A stretch of 25,648 nucleotides of DNA from Paramarasmius palmivorus (GCA_037176845.1 JAYKXP010000330.1:1-25648); one strand, 5' to 3'; numbered from the stretch's first letter, positions 1 through 10,055 are shown. Numbers and translations: made by a program. The notes: generated from the letters alone by a model not told the origin.

Positions 1-116
1 GTCGCGTGGTTCGTCAGATCTGCGACATTGGGCAAGAGTTCTAGGATTGCGAAAGGAAACTCTTGTGCGAGCCGATCGTGGAGTGAGGTTACGGATGTGC
101 GGTGATTTAGAGCCAT
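1..116 (-). CDS. 5' end of an unidentified gene, cut by the left window edge
   Basis: Reading leftwards from an ATG at 116-114, the frame stays open to base 1 (38 codons). The product starts MALNHRTSVTSLHDRLAQEF and continues as a hydrophobic, leucine-rich stretch ending LLPNVADLTNHA. No splice site is needed before the edge. Amino-acid composition looks coding-like, but the piece is too short to assign to a family. Upstream (117-360) there is no clear TATA box. This could be a chance open frame; the missing downstream part would decide. Confidence 0.35.
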   Translation of the reverse strand, partial: MALNHRTSVTSLHDRLAQEFPFAILELLPNVADLTNHA

Positions 117-1790
117 CTCTTCATTCTATCACCTTGAGAACCTCAAGGCCGATGAATGACCGGATCTTCTGGGCGGAAATAGACGTAAGCGCCTGAGAGC
201 CCCAAATAGGCCAGTTACGCGTCACACATTGTCCATGTCAGTTAGCGCGGAATCAACTCTATCTTCCGAAGTGTACTAGAGTTCCGGAAACTGGGGCTAG
301 CAGAAATCGGCGAGAAACTTGACACGAAAGAAAAGGCTTTCCAACGATGTGATGTCGCAAAGATGTATCAACGACCGCGCGGGAGAGGCTGATGTTGTCC
401 GACATCAGAGATGGTCGTTGTTGAAAGTGAGTGCAATGTGAAGAGGTGCATTACGGGTCTCGACTGCACGTAGTGATCTTGTTCACGTCGGAGTCTTTCC
501 ACTGCGAGAGGAAGAGCATATTGGATCCATCGCCAATAAACTGTGCGCATAGAGATTTTGTCGCCAATGACTACAACCGCCGCATGTGTGAGGAGCTGCT
601 TCTCGTATATTGGTACACCATGAGGCAATTCATCCCCAACTGGTGTGGAGAGACAATTAGCGAAGATTCGGACCACGCTCAGGGATGAGCTTGGCGTGCT
701 CGCGCTGTGGCTTTGAGTTACGTCAATCGAATTCGGAATCGGAATGATGTGTTTTCGTCTCGGTAGTGGACCGAAATATAGACACGAATGCGTCATTTAG
801 CTGTTTTGGTTAACAGCTTGCATGATATGGGCGTGAAGGAGAGTTTGCACAGGCTGATGAAACCGCCAGACCTCGTGTTGAGGGGTATCGACTGTCTCCC
901 GGTGAAGGTGGTGTGATGTTGACCGGTGATGTTTAGTACAATGATTCCGAATGCTGGGGCTTGCCAGAATGCACTTCTTCTGAGTTTAGCGGTTCGTGTT
1001 GGCGGTTAGACCGGGGACGGGGGCGATTGAGTGTATGAATGGCGCAGTAGTGGGAAGCAAGCCGTGTAAGGGACGGAAGGGCGATGTTAGAGTGTGGATA
1101 TATAGTGCCTGAGGATGTTATCAGAACGCTGGCTTGGTTTCCCTCATTTTTATGGATGAGTGACCTCATCGTTACTTGTGCAGAGTAACTCACATAGAGA
1201 TATCCGCCGACATGCTTAGGTTTTCATGTAATGATACCGGGAAGCTAGGGCGCCTGGGATATCAATCTACCCGCTTGTGGCATGTTGACCAGATCCAGGG
1301 GCTTCGTCGGTTCTAATTACGCTGAATGGTGAGTGGACACTGGCGAAGCCGCGGGGAAGATTAACGTACAGCAACCTCGGAGTCACGGAATGCTCGATGC
1401 TGTTATGAATGGTATGTTTTTTGAAGGGAATGGTGCAAGAAGCAAGGATACGCCCGCAGTAGAGTAGGTGAAGAGGTGAAGAATTCTGGCGTGAAATGAT
1501 CATGGTTCAGGAAAAAAGTTGGTCGTTCCTGAGCGGGCGCTTAGATTTGTCCCCACGATACTCGAACGAACCCGTCATGCGGACACATTAATCATAGCTA
1601 TGAGAACTTTCGTTCCAAGTCCTACAAAAGGAATATAGCTTATAGTACAGAAGTGGACCGTGACGATCGTGCAGATTCATGAATGGACATGTACAGTCAA
1701 ACGATTCAGAAATGTAGTACACTACGTTACGCTAGCCTCCTCACATCAGCCCTGTGCCCTGACAGGAGTAGCAGAGTCAGCGCAGGAGCA
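117..1790. other. Gene-poor stretch with nothing recognised
   Basis: Open frames of 78-142 codons occur on both strands (368-796, 933-1193, 1267-1503, 1660-1959), but several overlap each other or begin at non-ATG codons. None shows a domain, a splice-consistent extension or a biased composition. The stretch adjoins the decayed GPI-protein copy at 1800-2610, and the 1660-1959 frame partly overlaps that copy on the opposite strand, so it is likely a shadow of it. Seen as decayed intergenic DNA. Confidence 0.5.
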
Positions 1791-1799
1791 ATACAAAAG

Positions 1800-2610
1800 C
1801 AACAATAACTTACTAGAGACGGCGCTGTCGTCCATTCCTCGCTACGGAATTGAAGTTGTCCGTTACCCTGAGCAGGCGAGGGCGCTAACGCTGGCAGTGG
1901 GTGTTATTCGGAGAAGAGTAGCGGTGGGCTTCCGAGTTTGGTGGCGGTGGTCATACTGAGAGTCGGCGTACTGTCGCAAAACGAAGAGCAAGCTTAATCT
2001 GGAGCTAAGCTACTGCTGTCACCACCGGAGATGTATATCACCGGAGGCTTTGCAGAAGACGTGTTGTACAGCTTGCCAGAACTCCAGATGCCAATGTTTC
2101 TATCCTGTTCGGTGTTTTCGGGTGAAATACTGTTTCGCTCGAAACCTTGGCGAAGATGAAATGGCGTTCGGTGACAGAGCAGGCCGGGAGATTGCATAGA
2201 AGTGGATCTCCGGATTGGGTGACACAAGCAGAAGGTGACATGCCCTCGGTGAATCGCAGTGTGGAAACGTTCTTCTGTTGCCGTTCACACCACTGGCAAT
2301 GACTATGAGAATGAAAAATAATCAGTCAAAATGAGGCTCATCAGCAGCGTGAAACACACTAGCAAAGTTTAGGCTGTTGGGGCCAGACAAACAGGCCCTT
2401 CTATATTTCATCTGTTCCATCCTTGAGTACCTCACATTGCATGGCACCGTTATAGACATTTCCGGTAATGCCACGGGCCCCTGTGGTCAGGCAAGACCCA
2501 AGAACAAAAAGCGACGCAATAACCTTCAAAGATGCATAATTAGAGATACGCAGTTTCAGGTGTTCAGGAAGACTCACATTCATATTGATTGTATAGGAAC
2601 GTGATGACAT
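1800..2610 (-). pseudogene. Decayed paralog of the GPI-anchored Kre9/Knh1-like cell-wall protein
   Basis: Fragments on the minus strand line up in order with the intact gene at 10290-11203. First comes a signal-peptide-like piece (SLFVLGSCLTTGARGITG, then NVYNGAMQCEV) near 2400-2530. Then a conserved intron start (tagtgtgtttca) near 2360-2375, IASGVNGNRRTFPHCDSP near 2240-2300 (intact gene: VATGLDGNKDGKFDYDCP) and VSPNPEIHFYAI (intact: VSPNSEIYFYQF). SPENTEQDRN and SGKLYNTSSAKPP lie near 2040-2110. The fragments sit in three different frames, so frameshifts are required. Nucleotide similarity continues into the Ser/Thr tail, down to about 1800 (for example cagtatgaccac and cgccctcg-ct-aggg). 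No single ORF restores it. It is a dispersed duplicate of the gene about 8 kb away, in the same orientation. Confidence 0.8.
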
Positions 2611-3092
2611 CCCTGAGGACAGTGATTTGGGGAGAGGCTAGAGCAAGATGGGTGTTGCCACTGTCACTGTCAGGATGCGAGTCGGACTCAAGAGAGCATT
2701 GGCTGAGAAATTTTCACACATCACCTGACATCGGCCGAATAGAGTCTAGACCCTAACCCATGTTCGCTCCTTTGCCCAGCGCGTTGATCATCAAACGGTT
2801 GAAAGTGAATGTCATGGGTACTCCTTGCTAAGGCGGTATCCTCGAGATTGCTCTATCATTCTGTACTCAAGTCTCTGCTCGTAGACAAGGATAACTCGAA
2901 GTTACCGTACACAAGTCTCAGCCATTGGTCTTTCAAGTTGGATTCGAGAGATGATTTTGAGAGGTGACAGGTTTATATCAAGTACGTCTTTCACATTAAT
3001 ATATGCCATAGTAACGTGTGTATCTGCTCGGGTGCGTACATCAGATCTCGTTCCCAGATCGTAGTCGTGCTCTAACTTCCCGCTGTTTTGGT
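2611..3092. other. Intergenic, nothing recognised
   Basis: This is the 3' flank of the 3093-3682 gene (minus) and the 5' flank of the decayed GPI-protein copy. A 64-codon frame at 2902-3096 abuts the stop of the gene above it but has no support of its own. Confidence 0.4.
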
Positions 3093-3682
3093 TCACTGTG
3101 TCATTACTTCTCTATGAAGTAATTCACGCCGTCGTCGTCGTGTATATTCGTTGGCGGCCTGCTTCTCTCGTTCAATATCCATCTAGAATTTGGTGTGTAT
3201 CAGTCTTCAAAATGTAGATCGCATCTGGCACTTACCATTGCCTTCGAACGAATTTTCTCCAGCGTATTGTGTAGCTTTATGACGTCTCTGGGCTGTGTCC
3301 AAACTCGAAAAACTGCTCGTTGAAAAAATGACCCTACGAGCTGGATTCTGTAGCACATCTGTTTGAGACACGAGAGCTTGTCCTCTAGTCTAAGTCGGTC
3401 AATCAGTGTTCCCGAATGCCAATACCATACTGACTCTTACTCGGACAGGGCGAGTCTATGCATGGATTCCGTAGGGAGATGGCTTCTCTCCGCGTCTACT
3501 AGACAGTCCGAGAAAGTGACAATTTGGTGTTCGAGGGCTTTGATGGACATGCAAGGGAACCATATCCGAACGATAATCGCTGGCGTCATGAATAGTAGTG
3601 TCCAAAGTAAAGCAAGCTGCTCTGTAGGTATTTCTGGGGACACAGAGACTTCTGCAGAAACTGGACGTAGTAGCGGCGGCAT
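3093..3682 (-). CDS. Orphan protein with one membrane segment and a charged C-terminus
   Basis: Three exons on the minus strand join in frame: 3682-3441, 3389-3236 and 3182-3093. Introns of 51 and 53 nt run gtaaga...ttag and gtaagt...tctag. The product is 161 aa. Residues about 23-42 (ALLWTLLFMTPAIIVRIWF) form a likely membrane span. Residues 43-80 (KALEHQIVTFSDCLVDAERS) and the following LEDKLSCLKQ stretch look amphipathic or coiled-coil. The tail is basic, with a run of five Arg (YTRRRRRELL). The start is the first in-frame ATG after an upstream stop-rich region. No family is recognised. Two consensus introns keeping one frame make a real, or only recently dead, gene likely. It is small and isolated in a repeat-rich area, like the other orphans of the window. 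Confidence 0.7.
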
Positions 3683-4423
3683 CTCGACGCGAAGAATGGG
3701 TGTATGTTAGTCCTCAATTTGGGCTCTACTTATGATACTACGCAGGAAGTCCCGGTGGGGCTAGAAATCGGTGTACTTTTATTTCCTGCGCCATTCAACA
3801 AGGACTAGGGAGGCCCAGCCAAGCGAATGCTGTTTCTTCAATCCTACCAGCCTACTCCTTCTACGAAGTCCTCCAATTCCATCAGTCGGACAAACAACAC
3901 GTTATGAAGCTATGAGGGCCTGGCCCTGGCAGGCTTGATTGGCTAGATTTGGCGACAAATCACAACCGGTGTAGCTGCGAACCATCCAGTTCCACGCATG
4001 TGACTCGATGACTAGGTCTTCAAGTTTCTATTCGCTGACACCTTTCCTTGGAATCATTGAATTGAAAGCTATCATAGCTTTTGGGGATTACGGCAGAGCG
4101 ATGTCTGATACTACAGCATTTCGATCATTTCGAACATATTCCGAGCTTTTGGATACCTCTCAAACAGGGTTCGCCGTAATAAATATAAAGTATATATCAT
4201 TTCCCTATATGGGGACTCGACACACATCCTCTCAGACTCGTATTTTCAGCAGCAAACCTGACAGTCTATTTGAGCCCAAAAGAGCCATGGGCCACCGGCG
4301 TGCCTCGAGATTTTGGGCTGTCCGGGCACACTGTCACTTTGCCTCCATGTCGCCTCGAAAACGTTGCCAGGTTATCGGTCCGACGACGCAGCCCGGCCCC
4401 TAAACGCGTCGAAAAATGTCTAA
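3683..4423. other. Intergenic, nothing firm
   Basis: This is the upstream flank of the minus-strand gene ending at 3682. A 131-codon frame at 4008-4403 (+) has no domain and no splice-supported extension, and is treated as chance. An AT-rich patch lies at 4178-4210. Confidence 0.4.
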
Positions 4424-4530
4424 CAGCAATTTACGAATCCCTAGAATATTTTTGAGAAACTCCAGGCCGTTGATGGTGTTTATGTCCAAACAAAGGGCTC
4501 CACCCGGCCAGGTGTGCCGTTCCAGCGCTT
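4424..4530 (+). repeat. Left arm of the foldback element
   Basis: About 107 bp, the inverted match of 4866-4971. The outer end is CAGCAATTTACG and the inner end is CCAGCGCTT. Confidence 0.8.
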
Positions 4531-4865
4531 TTCTGGCGTTTAGGTCTCTCAAGTGACGCTACTGACGCCGTTGAGCGAAAACGACCACTCCAGTATAGCA
4601 TGCTGTTGTCGAATGCCATTTTCTTGCCACAGGAAAGTCACATACTACTTCTCGCGAAAACATCGGACGGCTCAGGCTGAGGTGACCCAAAAGTGAATGG
4701 CGGAGCTTGGTCAGAGCACAGATTCTGACTGACGCACAGCAATCTGCAGAGCTTTGTTTTAGTGAGGAAGCTGAGTTGAGATATTGATCCATTAAGCCTA
4801 CTAGTAGATGTGAAATCGGTGGTGAGGAAAGAAATTCCAAGATGCTGCCTGGTGAAGCGCTGGGT

Positions 4866-4971
4866 AAGCGCTGGGGCGGCCCACCTGCCGGGTAGAGCCC
4901 TTTGTTTGGACATAAACACCATCAACGGCCTGGAGTTTGTCAAAAATATTCTAGGGATTCGTAAATTGCTG
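4866..4971 (-). repeat. Right arm of the foldback element
   Basis: About 106 bp, the inverted match of 4424-4530. Just inside and at its inner edge the motif AAGCGCTGGG occurs twice in tandem (4855-4874). Confidence 0.8.
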
Positions 4972-5541
4972 AAAATGAAAGGTTTGCCATGGTCATCGGT
5001 GCCGATTTTCGATCGTTTGATGATCGAGTTTAAACGAGAGATTTACGACACAGGGAATAGATATATAAACAACTCCGTAAATATGGGGGACAGCCAGAAT
5101 ATAAGCGAGGACTGTCGGATGAGCTGAGAAGTTTCGATCTATCAATTCTCACAGAAGACTCGCGATAGCTCTGAAGCCAGCCGGCCTCTTCCACGATACA
5201 AAGCTACAAAACAGCGCAAGAAGTTGCTGTGTGTAAGATTTATCTAAACGTCAAATACGGCATCGGTAGTACGTCCGAAAAAAAACTATCATGCCAGATC
5301 TAGAGAAAAGTGCAACTAGCATTGATTTTGTATCGATTTCACTGTTTATTTGATATTTATAGTCGTTTCCAGCCTTTCAGACGTGGTGAAGTCCCCAAGA
5401 CCCCATGAGGCCACCCATTTGGAGGTACTTAATATACCAGCATGCTCGGGATTCGGGACACTAGAGTCAGGCCTGAGCGCTTGAGGCTGAGTGAGAACGA
5501 TCGAGCTACGGCATTTGCCATGTATTCACCCTCTGTGGTCC
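4972..5541. other. Intergenic, nothing recognised
   Basis: AT-rich patches and a 105-codon frame (4810-5127) that starts inside the right arm of the foldback element. Nothing supports a gene. The downstream part is the promoter flank of the 5591 gene. Confidence 0.4.
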
Positions 5542-5550
5542 CTTTATAAT
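5542..5550 (+). promoter_or_regulatory. TATA-like box of the 5591 gene
   Basis: The sequence ctttataat lies 41-49 bp upstream of the ATG at 5591. Its position fits a core promoter with a very short 5' leader. Confidence 0.35.
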
Positions 5551-5590
5551 TTGGGGCACTCAAACCATCCACAATCTTCATTACTTCCCA

Positions 5591-6023
5591 ATGATGGCTG
5601 CTTTCTTCGAAAAGATTCTCGCCCTTGCAGCCAAGCTCACTGTACGTATGTTCTATCCAGAGGTCGGAAAGGCTTTAGACGATTTGGAGAACGTATATGC
5701 GTCTGCCCTCGAAACAGGTAGTCTTAATTTCCATATCGTCCATACTATGAAACGGTGAGAATTCTCAATGTCGTCCTTTTGTGTTTGTCAAACCAATGCT
5801 GATCCTTCAACCCAGCCTGAGGCACAATATTCCACAGGATGTCGACTTGATTAAGAAAGTTCAGTGGTACGAGGAAGTGAAAAAGCTTCAGTACCAGCTT
5901 GAGCAATGGGAAAGTACGAAGAATAGTACGTGTTTTATGTTAACTTCTCGTTTTCTCGATCATTCTTCTTCCGCCCACCGCGTCTCATACGTTTCCAAGA
6001 AAACATTCGAGGCGAGTGTTTAG
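5591..6023 (+). CDS. Small orphan protein, helical, two exons
   Basis: Exon 1 is 5591-5754 and exon 2 is 5816-6023, with a 61-nt intron (gtgaga...cccag) joining in frame, for 123 aa. Two adjacent ATGs open the frame (MMAAFFEKILALAAKLTVRM). After the junction the sequence is acidic/basic and helical (WYEEVKKLQYQLEQWESTKN), suggesting a coiled coil. After this helix the composition changes to Ser/Phe-rich. A GTACGT at about 5926 could start a second intron, so the last 35 residues may be read-through of an intron rather than true C-terminus. No family is recognised. The TATA-like box and the junction support a real gene. Confidence 0.55.
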
Positions 6024-6960
6024 AGGGGTGTCATTGTGTTACGGGGCAAAGAGGCGGTATGTCTTCGGGTATTTCTTCGATTGAAGCTTTCTGACGCATG
6101 GTGGTACTATAGATGTTTAAGCGAGCTTTTCAATCTAGTCTAAGTGGCAATAAGTAGTTAGCTGAAGGATACGGAATGACTGATATCATGCGGGATTTAC
6201 CTCAACAATGAAAGACGTGCCGTACATGGTCAAAAGCGCCCATACCGGAGCCCTATCGACCTGCTAACGACATTGGAATGTAGGTCGGAAGAAGCACGCT
6301 TCAATAAGAGAGACACACCGAGTGACACGCTTCGCTTACATGAGAGGAGTGGCACCACAGCCGCTGAGCCGCAAGCCCGAGTCTGCGAAATTTTGGCGAA
6401 TTTTTTTTTCCATATCTCTGGGTCACCCAAGCAATTTTGGTAAGAACAGATCTCCGCAGAAGTTTGACCTAGTAGTTCACATTCGAGTTGTCAAGGACTT
6501 CATTTAGAAGAGTGACCTGATGTTTGATGTCCGAGTTGATTCTGGATAGTAGCAGGGGAAAGATGGATTTGAATTGCAACTTGGCAGCCGTCCACGAAAT
6601 GGATTGGGGCGCTTGAATCACTTGAAGGATAGGCCGTAGAGCCACGGACTCGCGTTAATTATGGTCGAGACTTGTCTTGACACCTTCCGAGTCGGTACTT
6701 CGTCCTTGTCAATGTTGAGGTGGGCTAAACTTGACAATCGGCTTCGAGACTAGTGAGGGACGGGGAGAATTCGAATGTGCTTCGAGTTGCATCTGATGTC
6801 TTTCATTATCACACATCAATAGGACTCCAGGCTGAATAGGCTTTTTCTATGCAGAAGAGGTGTCAGCGCTGACGACGTCGAGCGCCTTTGCCCACAATTT
6901 ACTTTCATGATGGAGGTCGCGGAAAGAGAGCAATTTGGCGGCAGGCAATTCCATAACGCG
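6024..6960. other. Intergenic, nothing recognised
   Basis: Two overlapping antisense frames at 6230-6507 have no support. A run of nine T occurs near 6402-6410. The last part is the 5' flank of SYS1. Confidence 0.4.
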
Positions 6961-6962
6961 CT

Positions 6963-6970
6963 CTGATTGG
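6963..6970 (-). promoter_or_regulatory. CCAAT box upstream of SYS1
   Basis: The sequence ctgattgg contains an inverted CCAAT pentamer about 60 bp before the SYS1 ATG. The leader then carries two CCCTAA units (taaccctaaccc, about 6989-7000), resembling a telomere-box type promoter element. Confidence 0.3.
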
Positions 6971-7028
6971 TTAAACCCGGCCCTGAGCTAACCCTAACCC
7001 ATCTTCTACCTTCTCGACTGCGTCCACC

Positions 7029-7789
7029 ATGGCACGAACAAAATCGAATACCTCAACGACATGGGACCCAGTCTTACTCATTTCTCAGATAATATCCCTA
7101 CAAGCCCTTCATTACCTCGTTTTATCGCTCCTGATACCACCGTTACTCCATATATTCGCGGACAAGGACAAGTTGAATTGGGCAGGAGGTGCATCGGGTG
7201 TCGGATGGGTCATGGACTGGCGAGAGATGGCTGGTAGAGCTGGTGGGATTCCTATCAAGTATGTCCTCAGATTCCTTGTTCAGATTGGGTGTTGACGATG
7301 CTGGTGCTACAGGGGAGGCGCCTGGGCTGGTGGAAAAGTTATTGGGTACGGTGCGTCTACGATGTCCGGGACGCAAGCAGACCCGATACGTGCATGGGTC
7401 ATAGCAACTACATGGATAACTGCATGTTTTATCGAGTATGTCCACGTGTTCCTCCCGCCAGGTTGATGCTAATGTCCACTGGGCACAGTATACTTCCCAT
7501 ATACCACCTAATCCGCAGACCACGTCTCATCCTTGACTTTTCGTTAACCCTTGTCTTCAACCACCTCGTCCTTACGTCCTATTATGCCGGAAGTATACCT
7601 ACGTCGGTATTCTTTTGGCTTGTAATGGCTGCTGGAGCAGGCGTTATGGTTGTTGGGGGTGAACAGGTCTGTGTTCGGAGAGAGATGCGAGAGGGATTGA
7701 AAGTTGATACTGGGTTGGGGCGTGCTATGGAAGGTGTCGACGAAGAGGAAGAAATAGAGTTATTAGAAGCTGGGGAAAGGAGAGAATAG
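7029..7789 (+). CDS. SYS1: SYS1 homolog, Golgi integral membrane protein
   Basis: Sys1 is a four-span Golgi membrane protein that recruits the Arf-like GTPase Arl3/ARFRP1 in Golgi-endosome traffic. Three exons (7029-7258, 7313-7435, 7489-7789; introns of 54 and 53 nt) give 217 aa. The N-terminus WDPVLLISQIISLQALHYL matches the family signature (WDPlLIlSQI…Q..yY), followed by the first membrane span. After a longer luminal loop comes a span ending ACFIDILPIYHLIRRPRLIL, then the conserved LDFSLTLVFNHLVLTSYYAG and a last span (FFWLVMAAGAGVMVVGGEQV). The C-terminal tail is acidic (VDEEEEIELLE). It is longer than human SYS1 (about 156 aa) because of the loop and tail. The start ATG has a good context (caccATGG). 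It is convergent with the next minus-strand gene. Confidence 0.9.
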
Positions 7790-8018
7790 GATTTTCAAAA
7801 CGCTCATTCTGCATTGGCACAATGCTTCGCTCATCTGCTTTCGAGAAAGGAGTCAGGACATGCCCAAGTGTCTTAGGCACGTGTTGTACGTTTGACCTTC
7901 CTTCCAATCTCATACCTTCTACTAAATAGATGTCCAGTCATGTCTGTCCAAGTCGTAGGATGGTCAGCAGTGCGCTTTGCCGTGTATAATATCTTCGGTG
8001 TTTCCTGAGGGAAGGTGA
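7790..8018. other. 3' flank of SYS1
   Basis: This is the downstream flank of SYS1. Overlapping minus-strand frames between 7873 and 8377 run in three frames at once, have low complexity and are not supported as genes. Confidence 0.4.
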
Positions 8019-8215
8019 TGTGCAAAATTATCCTGTTATGCAAGCAACGCCCTATATGAGTGTATTGGTGTATTAAAGGAGCGAAAGCTCTCACGAGAGA
8101 CTTTCCATCCAAGTACAAATACATAAAGTACAAACGTAATTGGCAATGTCTGTGCGATAAATATACAGAGTCTAAATGAAGGTGAGCCCATGAAAGGACG
8201 GCTGAACGAAGTGTT
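8019..8215 (-). repeat. Duplicated 3'-flank block, copy 1
   Basis: This block of about 190 bp is similar to 10056-10245 in the same orientation. Shared landmarks on the plus strand are the sequence attggtgtattaaaggagcg, agctctcacgagagac, tccaagtacaa, gtgcgata, atatacagagt and gcccatgaaa. Copy 2 lies directly downstream of the GPI-protein stop codon, so the block is probably 3'UTR of that family. Copy 1 lies about 280 bp past the stop of the 8494-9790 gene. Confidence 0.75.
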
Positions 8216-8493
8216 CGACGTATATTGAAGCACAAAGCAAGAAAGCTGGAAGAACATACTTTTGGTGAAGGGTAAGGCAATAGATAGTTGATAAAAAAAC
8301 ACAGGGAAAGGAGGTACAAACCAAGTAACATGGATAAAAAAAAGGCAGAATGAAAAAAGGAGAGCTATCCAACGCATCTACATATCAGCTAAACCAACCG
8401 CACCACAGGAGTACCTTCCATCCAAGCCGGAAAGATCCATACAACAAAAGCAGGTGCGCACGCGAAAGACTTTGAAAAAGGTCCCAAACACTA
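8216..8493. other. 3' flank of the Pro/Gln-rich gene
   Basis: This lies between the stop codon of the 8494-9790 gene and the duplicated block. It is A-rich with no gene seen and could be 3'UTR. Confidence 0.4.
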
Positions 8494-9790
8494 CTACCAA
8501 CGCCGCTCAAGTTTGATATCCAGTCCTGCGACATCACCCGGATCGTTGAACCATTGTCCAAAATCTCTCTCGAAGTTGATATCCCCATCTGGTCTGAACA
8601 GGCTCATATCAAAGTCCTTCAATTGGTTTGCCACACTCTGCATGAACTTGTCCGAGAACATGTCAGTTACCTGTTGCGGCGGGGGGTGTAGCGGTGTCGT
8701 CAAAAGCGTCGACGATGAAGATGCAGTCATGCCAGGTTGCGGCGTAGGTCCCTGGCTCTGTGGTGTCGGTTGTGAGTTGAATGATGGAGGTCCTGGAGGT
8801 GGAAACTGCTGTTGTGACTGTAGGACTGTCTGAGGTGGCCCGCCATGAGCTCTGCTAGCATACAGAGTGTGATAGATATGTACAACCCGGCGCTGCAGTG
8901 GCCAAAATGTCAGTGACTAGTGTTAACTATGTGACGCGAAGGACCTCACCTTCTCTTCGGGCGATAATGCCGTAAAGTCCTTGTTTTCGACATTTGCTTC
9001 CCTCTTGATGTTGAGCACCAGATGTTGTGGAATCGTATAAAGAATATCCTGTACTTCCATATCCAACATATCATCAGGCATACCAGTATTGCTCATCATA
9101 CCACCGCTCGTACCCATACCTCTGCCAGTGCCAGGACTCTGCGGGGGAGGCATCATTCCTGGTCCTGGCTTTCTACCATTGAACGGTCCAACGCCTTCAC
9201 CTTCCATATGTGGTGTAGGATCACCAGGCATCTGGTGTTTGTGTATATTGGCCATCTGAGTTCGATATGTCATCATGTTTTGTGACGGTGGTTGAGAATT
9301 CGCCACACTAAGTTGCATGAACTGGTTCGACAACATGTCCGAGTCAGTTACCGACTGCGGTTGTTGGTGTAGCGGCCCTGTCGTTGAAAGCTGGGGAGGC
9401 ATCATTGCTGGTCGCTGGGTACGTACAGAATTGAATGGACAAAATTCAAATCAGAGAAAGTGTGCGTACCCCTGCGACTGGAAAGAATTCGCCAGAGTGA
9501 GTAGCCTCCATAACTCCTTCCATGGCATCAGTAACGCAATTCTCCGCCCTACTTGGCACCACATCCAACGATGTGATCTCCTTCTGCGTCACGTTTGTTG
9601 TCCTCAACGCTGATGGTTGGGGGCTTGTAGGTTCGGTTATCTGCGGCGAGTGATGCTTGAGGTTCATTGACGGAGGAGTGAGTGTGGAATGGGGTAGAAA
9701 GATCATTGAGTCGACTTCCAAGCAGGTGTCACTTTTGACACCTGCTTGGAACATGTTTGGAACTTCCAAACTCCGCGTTATCGTTATCAT
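8494..9790 (-). CDS. Pro/Gln/Met-rich protein with a duplicated C-terminal module
   Basis: Three exons join in phase 0: 9790-9470, 9414-8950 and 8892-8494 (introns of 55 and 57 nt), giving 394 aa. The middle is rich in Pro, Gly, Met and Gln (GPGMMPPPQSPGTGRGMGTS). A more ordered, charged block follows (LDMEVQDILYTIPQHLVLNI and then SPEEKRRVVHIYHTLYAS), crossing a splice junction. The C-terminus is FERDFGQWFNDPGDVAGLDI. A motif of about 25 residues occurs twice: LSTTGPLHQQPQSVTDSDML in exon 2 and LLTTPLHPPPQQVTDMFSDK in exon 3, each followed by FMQ-SVAN. The composition resembles nuclear transcription co-regulators, but no family is recognised. The first exon is the weakest part: it contains a perfect hairpin (9716-9751), and the true N-terminus may lie elsewhere. 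Confidence 0.6.
9716..9751. repeat. Perfect 16-bp hairpin with a 4-nt loop
   Basis: The arm ttccaagcaggtgtca (9716-9731) and its exact reverse complement (9736-9751) flank the loop cttt. It lies within the modelled first exon of the Pro/Gln-rich gene. Confidence 0.85.
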
Positions 9791-10055
9791 GATTCACAAC
9801 TGTGATTGTGCGGCGATGAGTTAGCGCTCACAGTTACAATACCTTCTTTGAGATTTGCTCGAAATTGATTCATTGATGAAGAACGCCTTGATCCCGAGTA
9901 TATTCGAACACAAAACAAACCCTGAATACCAAACTTGAGTGAAGAGCAAAGGGATATGCCGGGCAAAAATGGAGTACGCACGGGGAAAGCATACAAAGCA
10001 AGTACTTAACGAATAGACCAGGGATCGACATACCAAAACGCTGCTACTAACATCG
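9791..10055. other. Flank between Pro/Gln-rich gene and GPI-gene 3' block
   Basis: Frames of 69-88 codons exist on the minus strand but lack support. A possible upstream exon starting MNQFRANLKE (near 9870) with a gtattg...cacag intron carrying the classical branch site gctaac was seen. However, it leads into a frame that stops inside the hairpin at 9716-9751. Confidence 0.35.

Larger units (their letters stand above)
4424..4971. mobile_element. 548-bp foldback (MITE-like) element with about 107-bp inverted arms
   Basis: The left arm at 4424-4530 and the right arm at 4866-4971 are reverse complements with only a few mismatches and small gaps, both beginning CAGCAATTTACGAATCCC at the outer end. 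Both contain the same stretch around GGCCGTTGATGGTGTTTATG. The 335-bp interior holds no convincing gene; frames that run through it (4559-4943) are on the minus strand and unsupported. The flanks (…atgtctaa / aaaatgaa…) show no clear target-site duplication. It is best read as a nonautonomous DNA transposon or foldback element; a head-to-head duplication of a single-copy segment is the alternative. Confidence 0.75.

Noticed and set aside
4008..4403. 131-codon plus-strand frame
   Set aside because: No recognisable domain, no coherent exon extension and mixed composition; a chance frame is more likely.
6989..7000. Two CCCTAA units resembling telomere repeat
   Set aside because: Too few units for an interstitial telomere. 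A promoter element or chance is more likely.
7873..8377. Overlapping minus-strand frames of 66-152 codons rich in Phe, Leu and Cys
   Set aside because: Several frames are open at once over A/G-rich DNA, with no domain or splice pattern. Part of the stretch is the duplicated 3'-flank block.
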